DNA of 64,000 bases from an uncultured Lachnospiraceae bacterium (GCA_910586205.1 CAJUGD010000002.1:186001-250000); one strand, 5' to 3'; positions 32,097-40,584 are shown, counted from the stretch's first letter. Numbers and translations are program-made. The notes: generated from the sequence alone by a model not told the origin.

Positions 32097-32408
32097 CTAC
32101 AACCTGCTTAATATAACATAACACTGACCGGAAGAAACCCGGAGCATTAACACTTTATCTCCGATTGCAAGCCCCGGAACCACCTCCACCATACCTCCGC
32201 CGCCCCCTTTTACCTCAGCATTTCTTGCTTTGACTGCATCCGTCAGAATCAACCCTGCTGCCGGAATCGGAGGCATGGAAATATCTGGCTGAACAGACAA
32301 GGGAGCTATGGAGATTACGGTTCCTGTCATTTTATCTGCCAACTTTTGCCCTTTTAAATTCTCCTGGACAATCATCTGTATGACCCCTAACAAATCCACA
32401 TCTGCCAA
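32097..32408 (-). CDS. DUF2577 protein, XkdR-like
   Basis: The 103-residue product (start LADVDLLGVIQMIVQENLKG) has the DUF2577 pattern, with TGTVISIAPLSVQPD and a C-terminal IGDKVLMLRVSSGQCYVILSRL in parts. It begins with TTG, placed after GGGGTGGTG and two bases after the XkdQ-like stop, an unusual start codon here. It is a small baseplate component of PBSX-type tails. Confidence 0.85.
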   Translation of the reverse strand: MADVDLLGVIQMIVQENLKGQKLADKMTGTVISIAPLSVQPDISMPPIPAAGLILTDAVKARNAEVKGGGGGMVEVVPGLAIGDKVLMLRVSSGQCYVILSRL

Positions 32409-32409
32409 T

Positions 32410-33414
32410 TTACACCACCCCTAACTGACCAAAATCTTTTACTGCAATGCTCATGGTATGCCCTCCGGACTCAAACTTATGAGTAACCTTTTCCGCCAGC
32501 AAAAGTCTGGGAGCGCTTAAATCATCAATCACCTCAATTCGAACCGGTACAATGCTGCCGGCACGAATCCCTGTTATACCTAATCCTTCCAAAGTAAGGG
32601 TCTGCGTAATCCGGTTATAATACTGCAGATACTGAGCACACATCTGATCAATCTGAGCCTCATTAAGATTCTCATCCACCTGGGAATAATACTGGAGAAG
32701 CCCCCATTTCTTAATGTTATCCGTATCCTCATGCAGATACACATCCGCCCTTCCGGTCTCGCTGTTAGGCCGAACCAGCTTAATGCGATTATATGTATGA
32801 GAGTCAATATCGCATTTATAGGTATAATCTGTTACCATGCTTTCATCTCCTGCCAAAATCGTACCACACATGTTTTTAGCTTCTGTTAAAATCAGTTCTC
32901 CTGCCTGATCATAAAAGTTGAAAATCCGTCCAGTCTGGATAATGGTTTGGGACAGAGCTTCAAAAATAATGTCCAGACAGCTCTCATCTTCCTTGATCAG
33001 ACAAGGAAACGCATAACCAGTATCTTCCAACATTCCAACTGTCAGTCCAAAATCCGATGCAATCTGAGCAATGATCTGCCCCAATGTCATGGCTTCAAAA
33101 GTATAACTTGCATTGGCTTTCAGGTAACGGAGCTGATCATAAGCAGTATAGGTGGTTTCCCCATATCGGTTGCGCTCTGCTGTAAATATATACCCTTTAA
33201 ACACTGGCTTTCCGTCAACGGCCAAAGTAACAGGGCTTCCCATTTCTATGAGATTTCCCCCTTCTTCAATACTGGAAAAAGTCAACTTTCCCGGAGCATC
33301 AAACCTCTGGCTGGAAAACTCCGCCTCTGTCACAGCATCCCCATAATCCGACAGGATCAAGGCTGTGCCGTTTGGCAAGTTTTGGGTACGCTCAACTAAA
33401 ATAGATATGCCCAT
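32410..33414 (-). CDS. XkdQ-like baseplate hub protein
   Basis: The 334-residue protein begins MGISILVERTQNLPNGTALI and has the XkdQ/gpD-like hub pattern (FKGYIFTAERNRYGETTYTAYDQLRYLKANASYTF in parts; TLGQIIAQIASDFGL). It forms the central hub or tail spike base. The ATG at 33414 lies eight bases past the stop of the XkdP-like gene. A longer in-frame start at 33501 overlaps that gene and has no ribosome site. Confidence 0.88.
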   Translation of the reverse strand: MGISILVERTQNLPNGTALILSDYGDAVTEAEFSSQRFDAPGKLTFSSIEEGGNLIEMGSPVTLAVDGKPVFKGYIFTAERNRYGETTYTAYDQLRYLKANASYTFEAMTLGQIIAQIASDFGLTVGMLEDTGYAFPCLIKEDESCLDIIFEALSQTIIQTGRIFNFYDQAGELILTEAKNMCGTILAGDESMVTDYTYKCDIDSHTYNRIKLVRPNSETGRADVYLHEDTDNIKKWGLLQYYSQVDENLNEAQIDQMCAQYLQYYNRITQTLTLEGLGITGIRAGSIVPVRIEVIDDLSAPRLLLAEKVTHKFESGGHTMSIAVKDFGQLGVV

Positions 33415-33421
33415 AGCCGTA

Positions 33422-34132
33422 TCACCCCGTAATCTGCAGTTGGCTCTCTTGAAGCCACCCATAATGACCAATGCATACCGGATAAGGGTTTCCGGATACA
33501 ATGCGTGTAACAGTGGTGTTTAGATTATTTGCTGTCCCAAACGGTTTGCCGCCATAAGAATCATACCAATACTTTCCATTGGCAATTACCACAGCCCCTA
33601 CCCGCAGAACCGGCGCTTCCACTGGACGTGTCTGTTCCACAGCCGCTTGGACATCCGGCTCTGCACCGGATTCTGCAGGAGTCACCATGATAGAAATAGT
33701 CTTTGGTTCATAGCTTTTGTATTCCGTCAGTTCCAATGCATAATAAATGTCCTCTGGCTCTCCCCCTTTGTCTGTTGTTGTGAAGTCCGACACAATGCAG
33801 CGGATATTGGTATCATACAATCCGGATCGGGCAATAATCAGACGGCATTTCTGTTTGTTCTTCAGCGCCTTCTCAAATAGTTTTACATAAAACTCCGGCT
33901 TACGCGCCCTGTTGTCCACAAACATTTCCCCATCAGGATCAGGGAAAAAAGATTCCCAGGAAACCACCTTCAGCGATGGATTCCCAGGAACCACAATCTC
34001 TCCCTTCCCCAATACGTCATAGGTTTTATGGCTGGTAGGATATCCAATCTCCAGTTCTTCCGGATTAACCGGAAGCTTTATTTTCTTGTTCCCGAATTTT
34101 ATATAAATAGAACAACTGTTTTTTACCCTCAT
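33422..34132 (-). CDS. XkdP-like tail protein with C-terminal carbohydrate-binding-like part
   Basis: Residues 1-155 (IKFGNKKIKLPVNPEELEI, WESFFPDPDGEMFVDNRARKP) match the XkdP-type tail protein that follows the tape measure. In Bacillus phages the C-terminus is a LysM domain. Here the last 60 residues (VGAVVIANGKYWYDSYGGKP and HYGWLQESQL) look more like an SH3-type wall-binding domain. It probably links hub and tail tip. GGGAGGCAGG precedes the ATG. Confidence 0.85.
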   Translation of the reverse strand: MRVKNSCSIYIKFGNKKIKLPVNPEELEIGYPTSHKTYDVLGKGEIVVPGNPSLKVVSWESFFPDPDGEMFVDNRARKPEFYVKLFEKALKNKQKCRLIIARSGLYDTNIRCIVSDFTTTDKGGEPEDIYYALELTEYKSYEPKTISIMVTPAESGAEPDVQAAVEQTRPVEAPVLRVGAVVIANGKYWYDSYGGKPFGTANNLNTTVTRIVSGNPYPVCIGHYGWLQESQLQITG

Positions 34133-34146
34133 TGCACCCTGCCTCC

Positions 34147-36426
34147 CTATCCATGAGAAACCGCTGTATGGGATGCCATCTGTTCAATCAACATCCCTTT
34201 AATCTTGTTTGCCACGTCATTTGCATCCAGGTTACTGCCAGCCCTCCCAGAAAGATCAATATGAATCTCCGGAGCCATGGTTTTCAGTTCAATCTGGTTC
34301 AGATAACGCTGCTCCGCAAGATCCTGGTACATCTTTAAATCTTCATCAGAAAGGTTTACATCTCCTTTTACCTCTTTTACGCTTCCCACGCTGCCGACCT
34401 TTCCAATGTCCTCCGGAATACCTGCTTTTGGAACATCCCCAAGGCTGAATCCCTCAAAGCTTCCCGCCATATCATCTAAGTTAAAATCAATATCATCTAA
34501 TTTTGAACCAATCTCTGCGCCATATTCCCCAAATAGCCGGGAGGTGTCCGGCACATCCAGATTTGACATTCTCTTAATCTCTACCGCATTTGCCCCAAAG
34601 GTTTGATCCACCCATCCAGACATCTTACTCCTAAATCCGGACACAGCCCCAGCATAATCTGAACCCAAAAGTGCATCAATGGCCCCGGCTACCGTTTCCA
34701 CTATCCCCAAAATGGCGTCAAACACATCAAAAAACAAATGGGCTACCGCTGTTACTGGATCATTAAACACGTTTGCAAAAAACTCCGCAAAAGACGCAAT
34801 CACATTCCACAATGCCGCAAATACGTTATATCCGATAGCATATAGGAAACCAAAGATCTCTCCAACTCCTCCTCCGATCTCCTGCATTCCAAAGCCAAAC
34901 TGCTGGGCAGCCACCAAAGCGCCCGCAAAAGCAACTGCCAACAGCAGAATGGGCCAGTGTGCCGCTGCCCAGGCTATGCCTGACAGTATGGCGCTTCCTG
35001 CGCTTGCAGCCCCTGCCATGATGGATTCTGCCTTAACGATTGCCAAGGCCAGCCCTATCCCTGCAAGAATCGGAAGAATAAAATCCAGGTTATCCATCAC
35101 AAACATTGCCCCCTGGCCAACTATAGACAGAGCCTCCACTCCAACCAGAGCCAAGGTAGAGAACAGAGCTATCATCTTACCTAAAACCCGCTGCCCGTCT
35201 GCACTATTGATAAAATCGTTCCAGAACGCGGCATTTTCCTGCAAACTGTGCTGCACCTCATTTTGAAGCAGGTTCATAGCTTGGGAAAGGGTCATAGGCA
35301 TGGCATTAAACTGCTCATTGATTTCATCTGCCATATCCAGCATAGCGTATTTTACTACTTCCGCTGTTATCTGCCCGTCTTCTGCATACTTTTTAATGGA
35401 TCCGGAAGCCCATCCCATATATTTTTCGATATTCCGCGCAATTCCCGGGGCAGCATCTAAAATTGAATTTAGCTCCTCCCCCCGCAGTGCGCCGGAACTC
35501 ATGGCCTGGGTCAGTTGAGTCATTGCGCCTTCCATTGCTGCGGCGCTGCTTCCTCCAATAGCGAACTGCTTATTAATCAACTCCATAAAAGCCACCAGCT
35601 CCTGATTGGAATCAAAGGCATTTCCCGCATTCAGTCCCATTTTTGCCACAGCATCTGCAGTGTCTTCATAAACCGAACGGGATCGTATGGCAGACTGGTA
35701 AATCATGTCATTTAATTGTTCCACACTCTGCAATTCTTCTGTCATAAGTCCCAGCCTGGCATTAATCTGCGCCTGCTGGTCCGCAAATCCGAGAAATGCT
35801 TTTGTCAGTTTCACAGCTCCTGTGGTCACTGCCATCTGTTTGATTAAAGATAATAGTTTCTTTGCCTCATTGCTGCTCTTTTTTATCTCGGAAGTAACCT
35901 GCCCCTGGCTCTTGGCCGCTTTCTGTATCTCACGGTCCGCACCTTGTGCCGTCTGGCCCAGCTCCTTTGCCGCTTCTGCGGCCTTTTGTTCTTCCTCCTT
36001 CATAGCCTCTACAGACCTGGTTGCTTTTTCCAGAGCAATCTGCTGCTCTACAATCTTTTGTTCTGTCCGGTTTGCGGCTGCCCACAGGTTTGTTTCTTTT
36101 ATCTGGCTGGCAGCAATCTGCATGGCTACCTTCTGAGCCTCCCTGGATTCTTCCCCATGCAAAATCACAAGCTGCTGCTGTTTCGCTGTCAGGGCCTCCG
36201 TTGCCCTTCCCTGCTGTTCGATCATCTGCTCCTGGATGGCCAACTGCTGGGTAAGGGTTTGTATTTCACTGGAAGCCCCGGCCATGGCAAGCTGTTCCCG
36301 GGCAATTTTGGCGTGGTCCGCAATCTCTGTCAGACTGCCAGAAGCCTGTTCTCCCCAGGAAACCAATTCGTTGAATGCCGCAGAAAAATTGTCAACCAGC
36401 AAAAATTCTTCTCGTATCACGCCCAT
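34147..36426 (-). CDS. tail tape measure protein
   Basis: The 759-residue protein has long helical stretches at the N-terminus (about 20-190). The tape measure core follows (about 200-400: LTKAFLGFADQQAQINARLGLM, SGALRGEELNSILDAAPGIARNIEKYMG in parts). Hydrophobic segments lie at about 415-540. At roughly 0.15 nm per residue the tail would be near 110 nm. Its ATG overlaps the stop of the frameshifted chaperone extension as TAATG, the standard order of chaperone then tape measure. Confidence 0.95.
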   Translation of the reverse strand: MGVIREEFLLVDNFSAAFNELVSWGEQASGSLTEIADHAKIAREQLAMAGASSEIQTLTQQLAIQEQMIEQQGRATEALTAKQQQLVILHGEESREAQKVAMQIAASQIKETNLWAAANRTEQKIVEQQIALEKATRSVEAMKEEEQKAAEAAKELGQTAQGADREIQKAAKSQGQVTSEIKKSSNEAKKLLSLIKQMAVTTGAVKLTKAFLGFADQQAQINARLGLMTEELQSVEQLNDMIYQSAIRSRSVYEDTADAVAKMGLNAGNAFDSNQELVAFMELINKQFAIGGSSAAAMEGAMTQLTQAMSSGALRGEELNSILDAAPGIARNIEKYMGWASGSIKKYAEDGQITAEVVKYAMLDMADEINEQFNAMPMTLSQAMNLLQNEVQHSLQENAAFWNDFINSADGQRVLGKMIALFSTLALVGVEALSIVGQGAMFVMDNLDFILPILAGIGLALAIVKAESIMAGAASAGSAILSGIAWAAAHWPILLLAVAFAGALVAAQQFGFGMQEIGGGVGEIFGFLYAIGYNVFAALWNVIASFAEFFANVFNDPVTAVAHLFFDVFDAILGIVETVAGAIDALLGSDYAGAVSGFRSKMSGWVDQTFGANAVEIKRMSNLDVPDTSRLFGEYGAEIGSKLDDIDFNLDDMAGSFEGFSLGDVPKAGIPEDIGKVGSVGSVKEVKGDVNLSDEDLKMYQDLAEQRYLNQIELKTMAPEIHIDLSGRAGSNLDANDVANKIKGMLIEQMASHTAVSHG

Positions 36427-36598
36427 TACAACCTCTTCCCTTCACGGATTTCCTTAATTTCTTCGATCTGCCTTAAGATAAGCTGCCACATCAACTGCTT
36501 TTCTCTCTGCGGACGGTTGACTACATCAGAAGGAAACACGCCGTGTTCACACAGCATAAACTGGCACAGCTTTGCGTCCAGCGTGTTTCCTCTTGCTA
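36426..36598 (-). CDS. -1 frame extension of the tail assembly chaperone (GT-like)
   Basis: The -1 frame entered at the slippery site 36599-36605 is open for 57 codons (LARGNTLDAKLCQFMLCEHG ... IREGKRL) and ends at a TAA that overlaps the tape measure ATG. It has no start codon with a ribosome site of its own. The content (CQFMLCEHGVFPSDVVNRPQ) resembles the T part of gpG/gpGT-type chaperones. The fused product would be about 196 residues and would guide tape measure folding. Confidence 0.8.
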
Positions 36599-37015
36599 GT
36601 TTTTTGCTTCTTCCTCATTTTCCTCATACTCATCATCTGTATCCGTAAATTCATTTAGCCGGTTGATAGCATGAATCAGCCGGTTATATTCCCCGGAAGA
36701 CAACATCCTTTCCGGCACATCTAACGGATCATTCGTCTTATAGTAAGCACACAGTTCTGCATCCTTGAAATTCGGAGATACTACACATGCCTCCAAAAGC
36801 AGTTTTCCGTATAGTGTTCTGTCAAGCTCCTGTTCCTTTTGTTTTTTATCCTTTTTCATAGCCCGTTTCATCAGCCGGTTATTTGTCGCCTGGTCAATGA
36901 CTCGGATTACAAACGGAACCGGCCTTCCGTCCTCCCCCTTAAACCGCTTTGATACGATAACCTCCTGTGTTTCATCCATAACCGGAGGTTGTAAAAATGC
37001 TTTAATATCTCCCAT
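36596..37015 (-). CDS. tail assembly chaperone, XkdN-like (gpG-like)
   Basis: The 139-residue acidic protein begins MGDIKAFLQPPVMDETQEVI and has the XkdN pattern of phage tail chaperones, with PFVIRVIDQATNNRLMKRAM. It ends EEEAKN at a TAG that follows the A-AAA-AAC slippery heptamer in frame, so a share of ribosomes should shift to make the longer form. GGAAGGAGAAAG lies before the ATG. The tail tube gene precedes it. Confidence 0.88.
   Translation of the reverse strand: MGDIKAFLQPPVMDETQEVIVSKRFKGEDGRPVPFVIRVIDQATNNRLMKRAMKKDKKQKEQELDRTLYGKLLLEACVVSPNFKDAELCAYYKTNDPLDVPERMLSSGEYNRLIHAINRLNEFTDTDDEYEENEEEAKN
36599..36605 (-). promoter_or_regulatory. -1 programmed frameshift site A AAA AAC
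   Basis: On the minus strand the heptamer A-AAA-AAC is in the correct register (gcA AAA AAC TAG), right before the zero-frame stop. The -1 frame continues 57 codons to the tape measure start. The phage tail chaperone position is the classic site for this. Confidence 0.85.
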
Positions 37016-37034
37016 CCTCTTTCTCCTTCCTGAT

Positions 37035-37505
37035 CTAATTTTGTCCTAATTGCTCTGGATCTTTAAAATACTCCAGCACCTCCATGTGGGTAAAAGAAAA
37101 TGCCACCTCCATATCCAGAGAATCTGCATCCGCGTCCAGTTTGGATATTGGCAGCTTCTGCAATTTCACATTGTAATACACAATCGTTTGGGTCCCCACA
37201 CTGCTTCCCGGATCGTCATTTGTAATCTGAAGCGTAAAATAGGGAAGCCTTCCTGTTTTCAAGTACTCAATCAAAAGCCTTACGAAAAGAGGAGTCCCAT
37301 AATAAATCGTCATTTTCCCGGTCAGAGCCACTCCTGTAGTCTTTTTCTGCACCATCCTGGATCCTACTACTTTAAAATCGCTTTCCTGAAATTCTGCGTC
37401 AGTTTGAAAATTCTTCATACTGAACATCTCATGGATTTCCCCATGAAGAGTCAAAAACCCCTGTCCTTCCTTTCCATTTAACGCATCTTTTTCCAGTAAA
37501 AACAT
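37035..37505 (-). CDS. tail tube protein, XkdM-like
   Basis: The 156-residue protein (LEKDALNGKEGQGFLTLHGE ... LDMEVAFSFTHMEVLEYFKD) matches the XkdM tube proteins of PBSX-type contractile tails, with the expected beta-rich core and one helix. GTAAAGGAGGGG precedes the ATG. It follows the sheath gene after ten bases. Confidence 0.92.
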   Translation of the reverse strand: MFLLEKDALNGKEGQGFLTLHGEIHEMFSMKNFQTDAEFQESDFKVVGSRMVQKKTTGVALTGKMTIYYGTPLFVRLLIEYLKTGRLPYFTLQITNDDPGSSVGTQTIVYYNVKLQKLPISKLDADADSLDMEVAFSFTHMEVLEYFKDPEQLGQN

Positions 37506-37515
37506 AACCCCTCCT

Positions 37516-38871
37516 TTACTCCGTCACAGTATTGGCCGATACTGTCACGGTCATATAGATTTTCTCAATGCTGTCCACCGGTTGAACCGCCACATCTACT
37601 AAAACAGAATCAATGCCATTTCCCGCCCGAACCAACACATCTTCTGCGGAAAAGTTCTGTACTCCGCCATTTGCCTGCATTTCATTCAAATACCCTACAA
37701 TCCAGCCTTTTAACAGGTTCCTCCCTGCCGTGTTATTATCAACCTTCCCGATGTAATACAAGCTGAACTGTTTGTATACATCGTTGCACAACTGCATCAG
37801 AACCCGCATAACCCGGTTCTTGGCAAATTCCGGTCCCTTTTCCGCTGTAAAAGAAGTATGAGTGTTAATGTCCGTACAGACTTTTACATTTCCAAAGGAT
37901 TCTATGAACACAATCTCCCCGGCCTGGATAGCCGCTGCCACCGCAGTATCGGTCAGCCTTGGATACGGCGCTGCGGCATTGGGGTATTGGGCGTAAGTCA
38001 AAGACTTATTATAGGGCGCCCCGGCCTCTGCGCCTCCCAGCCACCAGGTTGCCTGCTGTGCCGTGATAACTGTCCCATCAAACAGTGTTACCCCATTATT
38101 TACAGAAATCACCCATTCACTATTACAGTCCTGGGCATTGGCCATAACCGCCTGGCACTTCATGCCGACACTATCTGAAATCCGTTTAACAAAAGATGCA
38201 ACTGCCTGCATTATGGTGCTGTCCGTCCCATCGTATACCAGAATGTCAAACCGGTATGGCTCAATGGCTGACAAGAAATCCGCGTATCCCCCCGTTGCTA
38301 TCACCGGGTCCGTGCCCCCGTTAAGAGGCAGCCCTGCTGTGTCCTCCAGGTCCCCTTCTCCGGAAAAAGTCACCCATCTATTTGCAGATAAATCATCTGC
38401 TGCGCTTACCGTCTGTTCGTCCACGATAGTCCCGTCAATGACCGTAGATACTTGATAGGTTCCTTTTTCATCCGGATCCTCCTGCACAAGAATCGTAATA
38501 TCATTCCCACGTACCCCTTCATACAAGGCAGTCACAGACACCCCGCCGATTGTTCCCGCCGCCTTTGCCCCACCTGTGCCCGCAAGACGATATAATAAGA
38601 TTTTAACAGGGCCTGAAGTCGTATCGCTGCCTTTCATCATCTCCCGCAGGAACATTACCTTCTCGTGGGTAATGTCGTACCCGGTATACGGCCGCAGGTC
38701 CTCTCCCGGAATAATTTCCTGCACGATCCCGCAGGGTCCCCAGGAAAGCGCTTCTGCAATCGCTACCGTCCCTTTTTCCCCAATGCTGACACTTAGGTTT
38801 CCTCTGGATTTCGTGTTGATGTACACTCCAGGCTGTATCTTATTCTGACTGGTCCATGTTCCTCCTGCCAT
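37516..38871 (-). CDS. tail sheath protein, XkdK-like
   Basis: The 451-residue protein begins MAGGTWTSQNKIQPGVYINTK and has the sheath motifs GTVAIAEALSWGP, NGGTDPVIATGGYADFLSAIEPY and the C-terminal MYVTVTVS-type strand (IYMTVTVSAN) that joins neighbouring subunits. Its presence shows that the phage is a myovirus-type. The ATG at 38871 has AAAGGA ten bases upstream; a GTG three codons earlier is the alternative. Antirepressor cassette C is inserted directly before it. Confidence 0.94.
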   Translation of the reverse strand: MAGGTWTSQNKIQPGVYINTKSRGNLSVSIGEKGTVAIAEALSWGPCGIVQEIIPGEDLRPYTGYDITHEKVMFLREMMKGSDTTSGPVKILLYRLAGTGGAKAAGTIGGVSVTALYEGVRGNDITILVQEDPDEKGTYQVSTVIDGTIVDEQTVSAADDLSANRWVTFSGEGDLEDTAGLPLNGGTDPVIATGGYADFLSAIEPYRFDILVYDGTDSTIMQAVASFVKRISDSVGMKCQAVMANAQDCNSEWVISVNNGVTLFDGTVITAQQATWWLGGAEAGAPYNKSLTYAQYPNAAAPYPRLTDTAVAAAIQAGEIVFIESFGNVKVCTDINTHTSFTAEKGPEFAKNRVMRVLMQLCNDVYKQFSLYYIGKVDNNTAGRNLLKGWIVGYLNEMQANGGVQNFSAEDVLVRAGNGIDSVLVDVAVQPVDSIEKIYMTVTVSANTVTE

Positions 38872-38896
38872 GCTATCCACTTCCTTTCTTGATTTT

Positions 38897-39241
38897 TGTA
38901 TAAAAAGAACGCCCCTCGCTTGAAAGGCGTTCTGATTATCTTAATTATGCTAATTGTCTTTTCATCTTTTCTGCTAAAACACCTATTGCCGCTAACTTTA
39001 CAACTCTGCTCTTTTCGTCTCTAAAGCACTTCTCCATCGCGTCTAATGCCTCTACAGGAAGCAAAGATATCAATTCCCGAAATGCAGGAGCTATATCGTA
39101 ACCCGCTTGCCTAGTTTTATCTTCTGGAATAGAATTTTTAATGGACATCTCATTTTTTAGCGGCTTTGTCATGTCAGTAACTGGTACAATGGGTTTCCTC
39201 GGTTCTTCTTTCTCCTTCGCCCGGAAGTAGAAGTCTACCAG
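38897..39241. repeat. direct repeat, copy 2 (partner 23910-24253)
   Basis: The sequence equals 23910-24253 apart from one extra T near 38941. It spans the terminator and the 3' half of the ORF6N gene of cassette C. Confidence 0.9.
38898..38933 (-). terminator. terminator of ORF6N cassette C
   Basis: AGAACGCC and GGCGTTCT (38906-38933) pair and are followed on the minus strand by TTTTTATAC. It is the same sequence as the cassette A terminator. Confidence 0.75.
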
Positions 39242-39544
39242 ATAGTCGTATACTTCCCATGCCTTGTCTGTGTTAAGAGACTTCGCGTGGAGCAGGGCGC
39301 CTTTTTCGGTCCAGAGATAGAGGTGTTTTACCTGTTTTAAGGAGGAGTGAATTTCACTTGTCCTTTTCATCTCCTTTAATTCTTCCCCCACAACTTCTAT
39401 ATAATGTTTCTCTAATACATATTTATTTTTATTGTACCTAAAATTATATTGTACTGTGCCAACATCAGTTCCGTATAATTCCGCTATTTGCTTCGTTGTT
39501 AATACCCTTCGTCCTTTTACTTCAATCACTTGTGGTAACTGCAT
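38945..39544 (-). CDS. ORF6N-domain antirepressor-like protein, cassette C
   Basis: The 199-residue protein has an ORF6N domain (VIEVKGRRVLTTKQIAELYG, KYVLEKHYIEVVGEELKEMK) that differs clearly from cassette A. It then has the shared WTEKGALLHAKSLNTDKAWEV and a C-terminal half that is identical to that of cassette A. The pattern is one fixed effector half joined to changing DNA-binding halves. GAAAGGAG precedes the ATG. The cassette separates the sheath gene from the tail terminator gene. Confidence 0.85.
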   Translation of the reverse strand: MQLPQVIEVKGRRVLTTKQIAELYGTDVGTVQYNFRYNKNKYVLEKHYIEVVGEELKEMKRTSEIHSSLKQVKHLYLWTEKGALLHAKSLNTDKAWEVYDYLVDFYFRAKEKEEPRKPIVPVTDMTKPLKNEMSIKNSIPEDKTRQAGYDIAPAFRELISLLPVEALDAMEKCFRDEKSRVVKLAAIGVLAEKMKRQLA

Positions 39545-39574
39545 AACATACTCCTTTCAAATTTTATACTTGAA

Positions 39575-39659
39575 AGGAAATCCTCCAAATGCTATAATAT
39601 TTTCAGAGGATTTTCCTCGTTAAGAGCAACCATTTCACTTTGGTCGGTGGGTTGCTCTT
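39575..39659 (-). promoter_or_regulatory. two dyads between the Arc-like and ORF6N genes, cassette C
   Basis: AAGAGCAACC and GGTTGCTCTT (39622-39659) form a hairpin at the Arc-like stop codon. AGGAAATCCTC and GAGGATTTTCCT (39575-39617) enclose a core with TATTAT. The design equals that of cassettes A and B. Confidence 0.6.
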
Positions 39660-39828
39660 ATTCATTTTTTAAAACCTCTTGGATTCCCATTCTGACAACG
39701 TCTGTCCGACTAACATTATTTTTTTTGCAATATCGAATCAATTTTTCATTCGTTTCTTTATCGATCCTAGCCTTGACTTCTACTGACTTCGGTTTTTCAG
39801 CTTTAGGTCTCCCTGTTCGTGGACTCAT
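39658..39828 (-). CDS. Arc-like ribbon-helix-helix repressor, cassette C
   Basis: The 56-residue product begins MSPRTGRPKAEKPKSVEVKA and has strand SVEVKARID, helix KETNEKLIRYCKKN and helix RTDVVRMGIQEVL, the Arc/CopG layout. It shares MSP-x-GRPKA with cassette A. GGGGTGATGAA precedes the ATG at 39828, which is preferred to an ATG at 39855 that lies inside the operator. Its promoter has a 16-bp inverted repeat with two mismatches. Confidence 0.85.
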   Translation of the reverse strand: MSPRTGRPKAEKPKSVEVKARIDKETNEKLIRYCKKNNVSRTDVVRMGIQEVLKNE

Positions 39829-39840
39829 TTCATCACCCCA

Positions 39841-39888
39841 CTTTTTGTGCCACAATTAAATTATACTTATTGAGCCACAAAAAGTCAA
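39841..39888 (-). promoter_or_regulatory. promoter and operator of cassette C
   Basis: On the minus strand TTGACT (39883-39888) and TATAAT (39860-39865) are 17 bases apart. CTTTTTGTGCCACAAT (39841-39856) and its inverted partner (39869-39884) match at 14 of 16 positions and bracket the -10 box. Confidence 0.8.
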
Positions 39889-39907
39889 GTATAATTTTTT
39901 GTACCCC

Positions 39908-39936
39908 TTGACTTTTATGCGCATAATGCGTATAAT
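39908..39936 (+). promoter_or_regulatory. hicAB promoter
   Basis: TTGACT (39908-39913) and TATAAT (39931-39936) are 17 bases apart. The spacer holds the repeated motif ATGCGCATAATGCG, a likely site for HicB autoregulation. It lies 20 bases from the promoter of cassette C, facing away from it. Confidence 0.75.
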
Positions 39937-39956
39937 ATAATCACAGGAGGTACAGC

Positions 39957-40136
39957 ATGAGATTCCGGGAAATAGAAAAAATTATATTAGCGGATGGATG
40001 GCAATTCAAGAAAGCAAAAGGTTCCCACTATTCTTACATCCATCCAATAAAACCCGGCAAGGTTTCCATTCCAAATCATCCCGGAGACCTTGACCCCCGT
40101 ACAATTAAATCTATTTTGAAGCAGGCCGGGCTGTAA
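39957..40136 (+). CDS. hicA: HicA mRNA interferase toxin
   Basis: The 59-residue protein begins MRFREIEKIILADGWQFKKA and has the HicA double-stranded-RNA-binding-like fold with the catalytic His in KGSHYSYIHP and a C-terminal helix (TIKSILKQAGL). It cleaves mRNA when free of HicB. CAGGAGG precedes the ATG. It lies on the plus strand, against the phage late genes, and has its own promoter, so it can be expressed in the lysogen. Confidence 0.92.
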   Translation: MRFREIEKIILADGWQFKKAKGSHYSYIHPIKPGKVSIPNHPGDLDPRTIKSILKQAGL

Positions 40137-40173
40137 AGCCCGGTACCGCAACACCATTAAGGAGGATTCTTCT

Positions 40174-40584
40174 ATGAAATTAACTTATCCCGCTTGTTTC
40201 TATCCTTGTGAAGAAAAAAAGGGAGGATTTACCGTTGAAGTTCCAGATCTTCCCGGCTGTGTCAGTGAAGGCAGCACATTGGCCGAAGCTATCCTTATGG
40301 GTACTGATGCCGCATCCGGCTGGGTTCTTGACGAACTGGAGGACGGAAAACCCGCACCCGAAGCAAGCCCATTGGAAAGCATTATCCCGGAAGCCGGCGG
40401 TTTCGTAAGCCTGTTAGTTCTGGACATGGATGCCTATGCTGAAAAGTATGGTGAAAAGGCTGTAAGAAAAAATCTTACCATTCCCGCATGGCTCAACACA
40501 TTTGCAGAAAACAATCATATCAATTTTTCACAAGTGCTCCAGGATTCCTTAATCTCCCTTTATCAGCAAAAGCAACAAGCCTGA
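40174..40584 (+). CDS. hicB: HicB antitoxin
   Basis: The 136-residue protein has the HicB fold at the N-terminus (YPACFYPCEEKKGGFTVEVP, DLPGCVSEGSTLAEAILMG). The C-terminus is a DNA-binding part with KNLTIPAWLNTFAENNHINFSQVLQDSLISL, which fits the ribbon-helix-helix type of HicB. AAGGAGG lies before the ATG. It would neutralise HicA and repress the hicAB promoter. Confidence 0.93.
   Translation: MKLTYPACFYPCEEKKGGFTVEVPDLPGCVSEGSTLAEAILMGTDAASGWVLDELEDGKPAPEASPLESIIPEAGGFVSLLVLDMDAYAEKYGEKAVRKNLTIPAWLNTFAENNHINFSQVLQDSLISLYQQKQQA

Noticed and set aside
34679..35266. 195-codon plus-strand frame opposite the tape measure gene
   Set aside because: The long open frame reflects alanine-rich helical codons on the other strand; no start signal or family.
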